The notes beneath the pieces are model-generated. The model was not told the origin of the DNA and made no database searches. It saw nothing but the letters and a program-made list of their open reading frames with translations. Positions 9,213 to 18,462 of a stretch of 64,000 nt of DNA are shown in pieces. Source of the stretch: Roseimicrobium gellanilyticum. Lineage in GTDB: Bacteria; Verrucomicrobiota; Verrucomicrobiia; Verrucomicrobiales; Verrucomicrobiaceae. A program made the position numbers and the translations under genes. The first letter of the stretch is position 1, and every line of letters starts with the position of its first letter. The stretch covers positions 1-64,000 of the forward strand of contig NZ_QNRR01000010.1 of the NCBI RefSeq assembly GCF_003315205.1, given 5' to 3'.

Positions 9213-9225
9213 CAGCAGTGAGATC

Positions 9226-9387
9226 GTAGCCGACTTTCTCCGAAAGTCGCTGCGCATTAAACTATCCGCCACCTCTGAAAAGGTCTGGGGCTTGAGAAGG
9301 CGTCTTCAAACGCGTTCTCAAGTCTCGGTTGAACAGCCTTGTGCTGGGCACACGGAAGGGCTGCGACTTGCGGAGAAAGTCCGCTAC
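9226..9387. repeat. Intergenic palindromic element (REP/MITE-like)
   Basis: The outer arms GTAGCCGACTTTCTCCG (9226-9242) and CGGAGAAAGTCCGCTAC (9371-9387) are inverted copies with one mismatch. The left arm continues into its own hairpin, CGACTTTC-tcc-GAAAGTCG (9231-9249). A second nested hairpin lies at about 9293-9322, CTTGAGAAGGCG / CGCGTTCTCAAG with one mismatch. The whole non-coding gap 9213-9418 between two convergent genes is occupied by it. This layout is typical of dispersed palindromic repeats, and it could also work as a bidirectional transcription barrier. Confidence 0.65.
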
Positions 9388-9418
9388 TACCCTGCCACGT
9401 CGCTACTCGCGGTATCCG

Positions 9419-10684
9419 CTACACCTCACTGACGATCCCATTGCTCGCACCGAAGGTCTGTGCCTCGATGTTCATGTGGTGCAGCATGCGGACAAAGAGA
9501 TTCGACATCAGCATGTTGTTCTTCGTGTCGTAGGCGAGGTGGCCTTGATGCTTGAAGGTGCCGCCGGCGAGGATGATGGGGAGGTTATTGTTGTCGTGGG
9601 AGGATGAGTTCCCAAGGTTGCTCGTGTAGAGCACGCCGGTGTGATCCAGCAGGGACTGGTCACCTTCCTTGGTGGCTTTCATCTTCTCAATGAACTCGCC
9701 GAAGACTTTCACCTCGGCTTCTTCAATCAGCGCAAGCTGCTCCAGCTTTCCGGGATCCTGCCCGTGGTGCGAGGCGTCGTGGTGGCCCAGATTCACGCCA
9801 TCGATTTCCGGGCGCTCCTGCGTGCCAAGCCATAGCGTCATCACGCGGGTGGAGTCTGTCTGCAGGGCGAGATGCACAATGTCATACCACTGGCGGGAGC
9901 GCTCAATGAGTTGAGGGCCACCGAAGTCGTTGTTGGGCGTTTGATACTCCACCTTCGGCTTGGGCGTGGTGCTCCAGTGCTCATCTTGCTGCAGGGACTG
10001 CTCCGCCTCACGCACGGAGGTGAGGAAAAGATCGAGACGCTCACGGTCATTGGTGCCGACCTTTCGATTGAGTGAACGGATTTGGTCGCCCACGTCATCC
10101 AGGATGCTCTGACCGTCCTTCACACGCTGAAGTTCGCGAGCTTCCTCCTCCGGCGTGCCGGCGATGAAGAGCTTGCGGAAGACCTGCGTGGCGCGTTGCT
10201 CCGCAGGAATGCGCACCCCGCGCTTGTTCCACGTCACATCGCCACCACCGAGATTCAGGCAGCGGAAGCGCGTCTGATTTCCAATGTGCGAGGCGACTTC
10301 CTGGTCCAGCGAGATGCCATTCTTGATGTCCTTGTCCCGGATGAATTCGGGTGCGACACCCGTGAAAATACCGACCTCAGCAAAGTGTCCAGCTGCGTAG
10401 CGGTGCGACATGCCCGAGAACACGGTGAAGCGGTCGCGCATGCCTTCTAAGTTCTTCAGGTACCGGCTGGCCACGTAGTCTTTCCCAGCCTTCTCCGGGA
10501 AGAAGTTCGGACCGTACATGCCCAGCGGCTGGCCAATGAGCACCATGCGGCGCGGAGACTTCAGAGCTGCCTGCTGCGCTCCGGAAGCCCGAAGAGGCAT
10601 CATGGCATCGAGGAATGGCAGGCCAATGGCCACACCCGAAGCGCGGAGAAACGTGCGGCGATCCATGCGGGAAGATGATTTCAT
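9419..10684 (-). CDS. DUF1552 domain protein, Tat-exported
   Basis: 421 residues beginning MKSSSRMDRRTFLRASGVA, a twin-arginine signal. The following GLPFLDAMMP and RMVLIGQPLGMYGPNFFP are typical of DUF1552 proteins, which are found mainly in Planctomycetes, Verrucomicrobia and Acidobacteria and are usually encoded beside a DUF1592 cytochrome. The family resembles alkaline-phosphatase-fold DUF1501 proteins, but its activity is not established. The C-terminal part has the conserved-looking LDHTGVLYTSNLGNSSSHDN and a hydrophobic PIILAGG. It lies 35 bases downstream of the DUF1592 gene on the same strand, so the two are an operon and probably act together in the periplasm. Confidence 0.9.
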   Translation of the reverse strand: MKSSSRMDRRTFLRASGVAIGLPFLDAMMPLRASGAQQAALKSPRRMVLIGQPLGMYGPNFFPEKAGKDYVASRYLKNLEGMRDRFTVFSGMSHRYAAGHFAEVGIFTGVAPEFIRDKDIKNGISLDQEVASHIGNQTRFRCLNLGGGDVTWNKRGVRIPAEQRATQVFRKLFIAGTPEEEARELQRVKDGQSILDDVGDQIRSLNRKVGTNDRERLDLFLTSVREAEQSLQQDEHWSTTPKPKVEYQTPNNDFGGPQLIERSRQWYDIVHLALQTDSTRVMTLWLGTQERPEIDGVNLGHHDASHHGQDPGKLEQLALIEEAEVKVFGEFIEKMKATKEGDQSLLDHTGVLYTSNLGNSSSHDNNNLPIILAGGTFKHQGHLAYDTKNNMLMSNLFVRMLHHMNIEAQTFGASNGIVSEV

Positions 10685-10719
10685 GGCAGTCGAAATGTGA
10701 ATGGTTGGACGACGCTCGT

Positions 10720-13230
10720 TTACTTGTTCAGGAATACTCTGCTCTGCACCACCTCGTGTACCAGGGTGCGGAATCCGTAGTTTTCCGCCTTCAGCTTGGC
10801 CACAATCTGCTCGACCACTTCGCGGTCAGCGAACTGGATGTCTGCGCCGGTGGAGTAGATGAGGAGTTTCTTGGTGAGGCTTCGGGCGATCTGGTCCTTG
10901 TCTTCAAGAAGAAGCTTTTTGTAGTCGGCGAGATCCTTGAAGGGTTTACCTTCGGGGGTGACGGCGCCTTGCTCGACATCAGGACCGCGATACACACCGC
11001 GGCTGGTGTAGGGGAGATTCACGATGCCGGCCTTGGTGCGCGTGGTGACGCGGTAGAATTCACGCCAGTTGCCAATGGGATCATAGTTCTCCAGAGCGAA
11101 CCCCGGTGGGTCGATGTGGGCATGGCACGAGTTGCACGCGGGGGTGTTGCGATGCATGTCGAGTTGCTGCCGGATGGTGGTGGCGCCACGGATGTCCGGC
11201 TCGATGGCGGCGACATCTGGCGGTGGGGGTGAGGGTGGCTTGCCGATGATCTTTTCCAGCACCCATTTTCCGCGCAGGATGGGCGAGGTGTGCGTGCCAT
11301 CGGCGGTGACTTTCAGCACGGAAGCGTGGGTCATCACGCCGCCGCGGCGGCTCTCTGCGGGCAGTTTCACCTTCTTGAACTTACTACCGGTCACACCGGG
11401 AATGCCATAGAGCATGGCGAGGCGCTCATTGACCATGGACCAGTCCGAGTCCACGAAGTTGAGCAGGCTCAGGTTGTTCTTCAGCACCTCCTCGAAGAAG
11501 AGCTCGGTCTCAAGGGGCATGGCCCACAGCAGGAGACTATCGAAGTCGCTGTAGAGCTGCGGGTCGGGGATGGTGAAGTCGATCTTCCGCAGGTCCAGCC
11601 ACTGTCCCGCGAAGTTCTTCGTGAAGTTATTTGCCTTCGGAGAGTTCAGCATGCGCTCCACCTGGGCCTGCAAGGTAGCGGGCTTGCTCAGTTCGCCCCG
11701 GTACGCGAGCGACAGCAACTCGTTATCGGGCATGGTCGACCAGAGGAAGTAGGAGAGACGCTCCGCGAGGGAGAAGTTGTCGAGTTTGGTCGACGCAAGC
11801 TCGCCGCTGGCCGCGGCTGGTGTCGCGGGCGCATTGCTCAGGAAGAGGAAATCGGGCGAGGAGAGGATGAGCTTGTAGCCATACGTCATGGCATCAAAGA
11901 AGGTGTACTTCTCGTCGAGCTTGCCGTGCACCTTTTGCACATAGTGCTGCTGCACCTCCTCGCTCACGGCGCGGCGGAAGGCGCGTGGCAGGAAGGCTCT
12001 GATGAGACGTGCAGCATCTTCCTTCGGGTTCGCGGAGTCCGGCACCAGCGGGTCGGCATGCCACTGCGAATCATTGCGATTGTCCGGAATCTTCGGCACG
12101 CGACCGCCGGTGTTCTCCGCTTTCACCACGGAGCGTGCTTTGAGCGGTACCCCGGAGAAGATTGCGTTGTAGCTGGGTGGAGGGAAGGCATCGATGGGAC
12201 CTTCGATCTTCAGATACTCTACCAGCACGCCGGGACCGGTGTATTCCTCAATGGGTTTCTTGAACCCGCGAATGTCCCAGGAGGTGAGGAAATTCAGCAC
12301 AAACGACTGCCGCCGCGCGAGGTCGATCTCGTACTCGATGATTTGTGGCTCACCATGCGGAATATCGCGTACATCACGCAGCACGGGACCTTCACGACCA
12401 CTGTCCATCACGGTCATGAAGCCCACCGAAACGGGCTTGGTCTCCGCCCCCACGGCACACGCTTTGATTTGAATCTTGTAACGGCCGGCTACAGGTGCAG
12501 ATGCAGTGGAGCAGAGTCCGTAACGCGGCAGCTTGCTGTAAATAATAAGCGCGTCTCCTTGCAGCTTCGAGGTGCGACCGAGGCCTTGTTTGAAGTAGGG
12601 CCCCTTCTGCGTCATCTCCAGCCCCGTGCGCGTGTTGCTGAAGGGCATGGGCGGCTGCACCGGGATGGCGGCGGTGATGGCCTTCGTCGCAGCTTCCTGA
12701 TAGAGGAGGAAATGCGTGGCAGAGAGGTCGAGGCCGCTGCTCACGTTGTCGAATCCCGCGGTGGTGCTATCTTCGGGCAGCATTTCCTTGAGCGGCGTTT
12801 TCGTGCCGAGCAGGTCATTGACCGTGTTCTCGTACTCCGTGCCATTCAGCCGGCGGATCATCACGCGTCCCTGCTTTTGCTGATTCGCAAGCGAGGCATG
12901 GTGCAGTTCGCCGCGGAGATAGTTCATCGCTGCCTGCAGAGCTGGTTGGGGAGGACGCTCTTCCTTCTTCGGCGGCATCTCGCCGGAGGCCATTTTATCG
13001 AGCACCTTCACCCAACTGGCCGAAGTCTTGGCACTCGCAAAGTCGACCGGGAGCGTATCGAGCCGCAATCCGGCCTTCTGCACATCCTCTCCATGGCAGT
13101 CGGTGCAGTGCGCATCCAGCAGCGTCTTCACCTGGGTATTGAAAGCACCTGCTGGCGTCGCTGGCGCTGCTGAGCAAATCGACGCCGTGGCGGCAAGGAT
13201 GAGAGGTACGGTGAGGCGGGGCGAGGGCAT
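10720..13230 (-). CDS. DUF1592 planctomycete-type cytochrome c protein
   Basis: 836 residues with a Sec signal (PSPRLTVPLILAATASICSA). A single c-type haem site CTDCHG (C42, C45, H46) belongs to the PSC1-type cytochrome module. It is followed by MPPKKEERPPQPALQAAMNY and by the DUF1587 block VMIRRLNGTEYENTVNDLLG (about 130-150). DUF1595/DUF1592 blocks sit around 420-650 (RAFRRAVSEE, LAERLSYFLWSTMPDNELL). DUF1588 has ACNSCHAHIDPPGFALENYD with another CxxCH, and DUF1585 is at the end (LLIYSTGADIQFADREVV). Family members are periplasmic and presumed redox-active, with no fixed substrate. It forms an operon with the DUF1552 gene and lies behind the PAS-AraC regulator. Confidence 0.92.
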   Translation of the reverse strand: MPSPRLTVPLILAATASICSAAPATPAGAFNTQVKTLLDAHCTDCHGEDVQKAGLRLDTLPVDFASAKTSASWVKVLDKMASGEMPPKKEERPPQPALQAAMNYLRGELHHASLANQQKQGRVMIRRLNGTEYENTVNDLLGTKTPLKEMLPEDSTTAGFDNVSSGLDLSATHFLLYQEAATKAITAAIPVQPPMPFSNTRTGLEMTQKGPYFKQGLGRTSKLQGDALIIYSKLPRYGLCSTASAPVAGRYKIQIKACAVGAETKPVSVGFMTVMDSGREGPVLRDVRDIPHGEPQIIEYEIDLARRQSFVLNFLTSWDIRGFKKPIEEYTGPGVLVEYLKIEGPIDAFPPPSYNAIFSGVPLKARSVVKAENTGGRVPKIPDNRNDSQWHADPLVPDSANPKEDAARLIRAFLPRAFRRAVSEEVQQHYVQKVHGKLDEKYTFFDAMTYGYKLILSSPDFLFLSNAPATPAAASGELASTKLDNFSLAERLSYFLWSTMPDNELLSLAYRGELSKPATLQAQVERMLNSPKANNFTKNFAGQWLDLRKIDFTIPDPQLYSDFDSLLLWAMPLETELFFEEVLKNNLSLLNFVDSDWSMVNERLAMLYGIPGVTGSKFKKVKLPAESRRGGVMTHASVLKVTADGTHTSPILRGKWVLEKIIGKPPSPPPPDVAAIEPDIRGATTIRQQLDMHRNTPACNSCHAHIDPPGFALENYDPIGNWREFYRVTTRTKAGIVNLPYTSRGVYRGPDVEQGAVTPEGKPFKDLADYKKLLLEDKDQIARSLTKKLLIYSTGADIQFADREVVEQIVAKLKAENYGFRTLVHEVVQSRVFLNK

Positions 13231-13329
13231 GGACAGACCGCGTGGGTGAGGGGCAGTGGAGCGGGAAGGTCAACGCCGGGACAGGGGCCGGTGTTGCACG
13301 CGGTTATACAGGCAATCGGCCTCCGGCGA

Positions 13330-14070
13330 CTAGCCCTGATTTCGCACCCGGAACTGCTTTGGCGTCATGCCGGTGCGCTTGCGGAACTGCTGGGTGAAGG
13401 CGCTCTGGTCGCAGAAACCATGGTTCAGCGCGACCTCAATAATGGGCGCCGACGTCTTGGCCAGGGCCTCGGCGGCAGACTGGATGCGCGTGCGCAGCAT
13501 CAGTTCGTGCGGGGTGAGCCCCAAGGTGGCCTGGAGCTGGCGATGCAGATGCCGCTCGGAAACGCCAGCCGCCTTGGCGAGCTCGGCGGTGGAGACGTTC
13601 TTGTCGCAGTTCTTTCGCGCATACTGCACGGCGGCGGTCACCTCTCGCACGTCATGATGGCGCATGCGGTCTTCATCGCGTCGGGTGATGCCCATGACGC
13701 CAATGACCTCACCGTCCTTGTCCAGCACAGGAAGCTTCGTGGTGAGGAACCAGTCGAGATTCCGCTGTTCATCGTACCAGACTTCGAGGCGGTTGATGAG
13801 CGGCTTGCGACTGCGCATCACCATCTGGTCGTCCTCGCGGAAGGCTTGCGCGAGCTCGGCGGGGAAGAACTTCTCGTCCATGGCGCCCACCAGTTCCCGC
13901 TCATGTTTGATGCCGAACCGGGCAAAGGTCACACTGTTCGCCGCAATGTGCCTGCCGTGAGCATCTTTCACAAAAAAGAAGACGCCAGGAAGATGCTCAA
14001 AAATGGCCCGAACGCCCTGTGGATCGGCCATGCGGGCGAAAAATTCGGCCTGGAGAGGGGGCATTGCCAT
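13330..14070 (-). CDS. PAS-domain AraC-family transcriptional regulator
   Basis: 246 residues. An N-terminal PAS sensor (about 18-130) shows the typical FEHLPGVFFFVKDAHGRHI and the closing KDGEVIGVMGITRRDEDR. The C-terminal AraC double helix-turn-helix follows (about 150-243: VSTAELAKAAGVSERHLHRQ, then IIEVALNHGFCDQSAFTQQF and GMTPKQFRVRN). The start ATG at 14070 is in a natural position, 103 bases from the divergent dehydrogenase gene. The DUF1592-DUF1552 pair follows 99 bases downstream on the same strand. The position between both groups makes it the likely regulator of one or both. PAS-AraC proteins of this short type are common in Planctomycetes and Verrucomicrobia; the signal is unknown. 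Confidence 0.88.
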   Translation of the reverse strand: MAMPPLQAEFFARMADPQGVRAIFEHLPGVFFFVKDAHGRHIAANSVTFARFGIKHERELVGAMDEKFFPAELAQAFREDDQMVMRSRKPLINRLEVWYDEQRNLDWFLTTKLPVLDKDGEVIGVMGITRRDEDRMRHHDVREVTAAVQYARKNCDKNVSTAELAKAAGVSERHLHRQLQATLGLTPHELMLRTRIQSAAEALAKTSAPIIEVALNHGFCDQSAFTQQFRKRTGMTPKQFRVRNQG

Positions 14071-14172
14071 GGCAGAATTTTAACAAACATTGGCAGGCTG
14101 TCACCAAACAACACCGGATCTGCGAGGGTATTTATGGACGCTTATCTGCCCCCTGAAATTCTCCCGTACCCT

Positions 14173-16746
14173 ATGGTCAAGCTCACCCGCCAGCTCCTCC
14201 TTGCTGCCCTGTTAAGCCTGTCGTCGTCCGCCGTCGCGCAAGACAATGTCGAGTTCCCACCCAAGCCTCCGGTGAGGCCTCTCTCGCCTGCGGAGGCTGC
14301 CAAGACCTTCCAGCTTCCGCCGGGCTATCGCCTGGAGCTCGTGCTGAGCGAGCCGGAGATCGTGGACCCGGTGTGCATGGCCTTCGATGGCAACGGCCGC
14401 CTCTATGTGGCTGAGATGCGCACCTACATGCCAGACATCGATGGCACGAATCAACTCGTCCCCGGCAGCCGCGTTTCAGTGCACTGGTCCAGCAAGAATG
14501 ATGGCGTGTACGACCAGCACCGCATTTTCGCAGACAACCTGAAGCTGCCCCGTCTGCTGCTCCCGCTCGCCGATGGCGTGCTCATCGGTGAGACGGATAC
14601 GAATGACATCTATCTCTACAAGGACACCAACGGTGATGGCGTGAGCGATGAGAAGAAGCAGGTGTACCAGGGTGGACCACGCGGTGGAAACCTGGAGCAC
14701 CAGCCCAGCGGCCTGACGTGGGCGAATGACAACTGGCTCTACACCGCGGTGAACAACTACCGCCTCCGCTGGAAGGACGGCCAGCTCATCAAGCAGGACA
14801 TCCCCGGCAACGGCGGCCAGTGGGGGGGCACGCAAGATGATGATGGCAAATTCTGGGTGGTGAATGCCGGTGGTGAAAAGGGGCCGCTGAACTTCCAGCA
14901 GCACATTCTCTATGGGCAGTTCGCCACGAGGAACCAGTTCGAGCCTGGCTTTGATGTGGTGTGGCCTGCCATGGGCCTGCGCGACTATCAGGGTGGCCCC
15001 GGCAAGTCTCGTGATGATGACACGCTGAATCACTTCACCGCGACCTGCGGTGGTGAGATCTACCGTGGAGATCAGCTCCCCGCCGAGCTGAAGGGCAACC
15101 TTTTCTTTGGCGAGCCGGTGGGCCGCCTCGTGCGTCGCAGCACCATTGAGGTGAATGACGGCATCACCATCCTGCACAACCCGTATCCGCAGAATGAGTT
15201 CCTCCGCAGCACGGATGCCTGCTTCCGTCCTGTGGACATGAAGACCGCGCCGGATGGCACCCTTTTCATCGTGGATATGTATCGCGGCATCATTCAGGAG
15301 GGCAACTGGACGCGTGAAGGCAGCTACCTGCGCAAGGTGATCCTGCAGCACAGCATGGACAAGATCATCGGTCGCGGTCGCATCTGGCGCCTGGTGCATG
15401 AAACGACAAAGCCCGTACCTGCTCCGAAGTTGATCGATGCCTCGCCCAAGGAACTCGCCACGACCCTCGCGCATCCGAATGGTTGGTATCGTGATACGGC
15501 TCAGAAGATTCTGGTGCTGAAGCAGGACAAGAGCATCGCACCCACACTCACGGAAATGGTGCAAAAGCATGAGAATGCACTCGCACGCATCCATGCCCTG
15601 TGGACGCTGGAAGGCCTTGACGCACTCACGCCGGACATCATCCGCTCTGCATTGAAGGACGCGTCTCCGCAGGTGCGCCGCGCCGGCATCCGCGCCAGCG
15701 AATCACTGACGGATGAGAAGCTGCAGCAGGACGTGATGGCACTCGCGAAGGACAGCGACCCATCGGTGGTGATCCAGGTCTGCCTTACGGCAAAGCTCAT
15801 GAAGTGGAAGGACCACGCGAAGTTCGTGAACCTCGCGGCTCTGGGCGCACCTTCCAAGGGCGTGAAGGAGATTGCCACGCAGATCCTCACGAACAGCAGC
15901 GAATTTCCCCGCGAGCTCGGCGGCACACAGAAGGAAATGATGCATCGTGGGCAGGCCATCTATCAGGAGCTGTGCTTCACCTGCCACGGTCTTGATGGCA
16001 AGGGCACGGCCATTGATGGACCCACCGGTCCCATGTTGCTCGCACCTCCGCTCTCGGGATCGAAAGTAGTCATGGGCCATCGCGATGGTCTCATCCTCGC
16101 GCTGCTGCACGGCGTGACGGGTCCGGTGAACGGCAAGACCTTCCAGGCACAGATGATCCCCATGGCGAACAATCCGGATGAGTGGATCTCCGATGTGCTC
16201 AGCTACGTGCGCAACCGCTTTGGGAACGCCGGCACCTTCATCGAGACCAAGGATGTGGCCCGTGTGCGCAAGGAATCCGCGGCGCGCACCACGCCCATGA
16301 CGGAGGAGGAAATCTTTGCCTCAGCTCCCCCGGTGCTGGCCAATCGTAAGGACTGGAAACTCGCCACGAGTGAGAAGGCGGATGGCCTGGCGGGTTGCAT
16401 CGACGGCGATCTGAAGTCCAAGTGGACCAGCGAGAAGCCGCTGAACAATGGCATGTGGCTCACTATCGAGCTGCCCACGGAAGCCACCATCAATGGCCTG
16501 CGCTTCTCCTTCAGCGCGGGCGGTGGCTATCTCACGCGAAACCTGCGCGTGGAAACTTCTGCGGACGGCAAGGCCTGGAGCAAGCCGGTGTACAATGGCG
16601 GTGCTCCCACGAACCTGACGGAAATCGCCTTCTCACCCACGAAGGCGAGGTTCATCAAGATCACGCAGACGGGGAGTGGTGACAAACGCACTCCGTGGAA
16701 CATCCACGAGCTGGACATCACCACGCCTCGTAGCGTGATGCCCTGA
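14173..16746 (+). CDS. PVC-type membrane-bound dehydrogenase with cytochrome c and discoidin-like domains
   Basis: 857 residues from ATG 14173, chosen because it yields a direct signal peptide (MVKLTRQLLLAALLSLSSSA, cleavage after AVA). ATG 14134 has a weak GAGG site but would add 13 residues before the signal. About 45-395 is a beta-propeller of the PVC dehydrogenase type (LPPGYRLELVLSEPEIVDPV, MAFDGNGRLYVAEMRTYMPD). About 405-530 looks like HEAT-type helical repeats. A c-type haem site CFTCHG lies at C601-C604-H605. About 700-857 is a galactose-binding/discoidin-like sandwich (CIDGDLKSKWTSEKPLNNG). Family members are periplasmic and probably oxidise sugars or alcohols, passing electrons to the cytochrome. 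The sialate O-acetylesterase gene follows after 5 bases. Confidence 0.9.
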   Translation: MVKLTRQLLLAALLSLSSSAVAQDNVEFPPKPPVRPLSPAEAAKTFQLPPGYRLELVLSEPEIVDPVCMAFDGNGRLYVAEMRTYMPDIDGTNQLVPGSRVSVHWSSKNDGVYDQHRIFADNLKLPRLLLPLADGVLIGETDTNDIYLYKDTNGDGVSDEKKQVYQGGPRGGNLEHQPSGLTWANDNWLYTAVNNYRLRWKDGQLIKQDIPGNGGQWGGTQDDDGKFWVVNAGGEKGPLNFQQHILYGQFATRNQFEPGFDVVWPAMGLRDYQGGPGKSRDDDTLNHFTATCGGEIYRGDQLPAELKGNLFFGEPVGRLVRRSTIEVNDGITILHNPYPQNEFLRSTDACFRPVDMKTAPDGTLFIVDMYRGIIQEGNWTREGSYLRKVILQHSMDKIIGRGRIWRLVHETTKPVPAPKLIDASPKELATTLAHPNGWYRDTAQKILVLKQDKSIAPTLTEMVQKHENALARIHALWTLEGLDALTPDIIRSALKDASPQVRRAGIRASESLTDEKLQQDVMALAKDSDPSVVIQVCLTAKLMKWKDHAKFVNLAALGAPSKGVKEIATQILTNSSEFPRELGGTQKEMMHRGQAIYQELCFTCHGLDGKGTAIDGPTGPMLLAPPLSGSKVVMGHRDGLILALLHGVTGPVNGKTFQAQMIPMANNPDEWISDVLSYVRNRFGNAGTFIETKDVARVRKESAARTTPMTEEEIFASAPPVLANRKDWKLATSEKADGLAGCIDGDLKSKWTSEKPLNNGMWLTIELPTEATINGLRFSFSAGGGYLTRNLRVETSADGKAWSKPVYNGGAPTNLTEIAFSPTKARFIKITQTGSGDKRTPWNIHELDITTPRSVMP

Positions 16747-16751
16747 GGACC

Positions 16752-18359
16752 ATGAGATCATTCGTTGCTTTGCGTTCTCTCCTGGTGATGAAATTCGGCT
16801 TCCTCGCCGCCACGGCACTCCTGCTGTCAGCCCTTTCTCTGACGGCAGAGGTCACGGTGAATCCGCTCTTTGCGGATCACATGGTCTTGCAACGAGAACG
16901 CCTGCTTCCCGTGTGGGGCAAGGCGACACCGGGTGAGGAAGTCACGGTATCCTTCGCCGGAGAATCGAAGTCCACGAAGGCGAATGAAATTGGCCGGTGG
17001 CAGGTGGTGCTCTCGCCCAAGGCTGTCTCGCGTCACCCGCAGAAGCTGACGGTGAAGGGCAAGAACCTCATTGTGCTGGAGGATGTGCTGGTAGGTGATG
17101 TCTGGCTGGGCATGGGCCAGTCGAACATGGACTGGAGCCTTTCCACCACGGACCGGCGCGAAGTCATTGAGAAGATGCCGCCGGGAAAGTTCGACAACAT
17201 CCGGCTCTTCAAGGTGGGTGAAACCCAGGTCGATACTCCGGCGGAGGAGGTGAAGGGTGCTTGGACCGCGGCCGCGACGAAGGAGATACTCGCCTTCAGC
17301 GCCACGCTCTTCTACTTCGGCGAGGCGCTCAGCGAGCATCATCCTGATGTACCGCTGGGATTGATTCGATCCTCTGTGGGCGCGACGAATCTCTACTGCT
17401 GGATCCCCAATGAACTCCGCGATGACGATCCTTCCGCTGCCTATCTGCGTACCTGGTGGAGCAATGCCATGAAGGGGTGGTCGCCAGAGAAACAGGTGCA
17501 ACGGGATCGTGAACTCGCCGAATACGAAGCGAAGCTGAAGGACTACCAGCAGCGCAAGGTGAATCCGCCACAGGACTTCAAGAAGCCGGGCGAACTGCTG
17601 GGTCCCCAATGGTCCCGCCGTCCATCGGCCTTGTACAACGGGATGATTGCCCCATTGCAACCGTACGCCTTGCGAGGGGTCATCTGGTACCAGGGCGAGT
17701 GGGATTCCAAGCATGACTGGGTGACGGTGTATCATGATATGTTTGCCGGCTTTGCGAAACGCCTTCGTGCCAACTGGGCATCCAAATCCGGCGGGGTCTC
17801 ACCGGGAAAGTTTCCCATCTTCCTGGTGCAACTCCCGGCACGCGAGCCGAACGATGGCAAGTACTGGCCCTACATGCGTGAAGTGCAGGAGCGTCTCGCC
17901 ACCACCGTGCCGGACAGCGGTTTTGTGGTGACCTATGATACCAATGATCCCAACGAACTGCACCCCCGTGAGAAGTCGCCCATTGGCCAGCGTCTGGCCT
18001 TGCTGGCCCGTGCGAAGGTGTATGGTGAGAAAGTCGACTGGCATGGTCCGTTGCTGAAGTCCAGCAAGCAGGACGGCGCGCAGCTGGTGTTGGAATTCGA
18101 TGCCGGAAGTGAATCGTTGAAGAGCAGCGATGGTCTGCCTTTGCGGAACTTCGAGGTGGCTGGTGAGGACGGTGCGTACTATCCCGCGGTGGCTGAGATT
18201 CGCGGTAGCGGTGTGCGGGTCTCCAGCCCAGCTGTGAAGTCGCCCCGCACGGCGAGATTCGCTTTTGTGCCTGCGCCCGGGAAGCCAAACTTCTACAACT
18301 CAGCAGGTCTGCCTGCGGCACCATTCCGCACGGACAAGCTTTCGCGGCCTTCCAAGTAG
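16752..18359 (+). CDS. Sialate O-acetylesterase family protein (first copy)
   Basis: 535 residues from ATG 16752; ATG 16788 (MKFGFLAATALLLSAL) is an equally reasonable start and gives a cleaner signal peptide. It is a secreted SGNH-type carbohydrate esterase of the SASA family, removing acetyl groups from sialic acid or related acetylated glycans. The nucleophile block GMGQSNMDWSL places the catalytic Ser at 124. WYQGEWDS is a conserved family block, and NELHPREKSPIGQRLA carries the catalytic His. The N-terminal MVLQRERLLPVWGKATPGE and a jelly-roll-like insertion are typical. It lies 5 bases after the dehydrogenase-cytochrome gene, which suggests that deacetylation and oxidation act on the same extracellular glycan. 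Confidence 0.9.
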   Translation: MRSFVALRSLLVMKFGFLAATALLLSALSLTAEVTVNPLFADHMVLQRERLLPVWGKATPGEEVTVSFAGESKSTKANEIGRWQVVLSPKAVSRHPQKLTVKGKNLIVLEDVLVGDVWLGMGQSNMDWSLSTTDRREVIEKMPPGKFDNIRLFKVGETQVDTPAEEVKGAWTAAATKEILAFSATLFYFGEALSEHHPDVPLGLIRSSVGATNLYCWIPNELRDDDPSAAYLRTWWSNAMKGWSPEKQVQRDRELAEYEAKLKDYQQRKVNPPQDFKKPGELLGPQWSRRPSALYNGMIAPLQPYALRGVIWYQGEWDSKHDWVTVYHDMFAGFAKRLRANWASKSGGVSPGKFPIFLVQLPAREPNDGKYWPYMREVQERLATTVPDSGFVVTYDTNDPNELHPREKSPIGQRLALLARAKVYGEKVDWHGPLLKSSKQDGAQLVLEFDAGSESLKSSDGLPLRNFEVAGEDGAYYPAVAEIRGSGVRVSSPAVKSPRTARFAFVPAPGKPNFYNSAGLPAAPFRTDKLSRPSK

Positions 18360-18462
18360 AAGAGCCTGTGGTCCCGGGTGAGACTTTAGTGACGGAAACA
18401 CCAGCGGGAGTGCTTTTTGGTAGATTCCCGGGCGATTTGGCGTTGTGCTGATTCACTCACGC

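Noticed and set aside
11290-13173. 627-residue plus-strand open frame
   Set aside because: It lies antisense inside the DUF1592 gene, and its translation is His/Arg/Leu-rich without motifs, unlike the minus-strand protein with haem sites.
13246-14172. In-frame extension of the PVC dehydrogenase by about 310 residues upstream of 14173
   Set aside because: It runs antisense through the whole PAS-AraC gene, has no domain-like sequence, and the real protein has a signal peptide at 14173.
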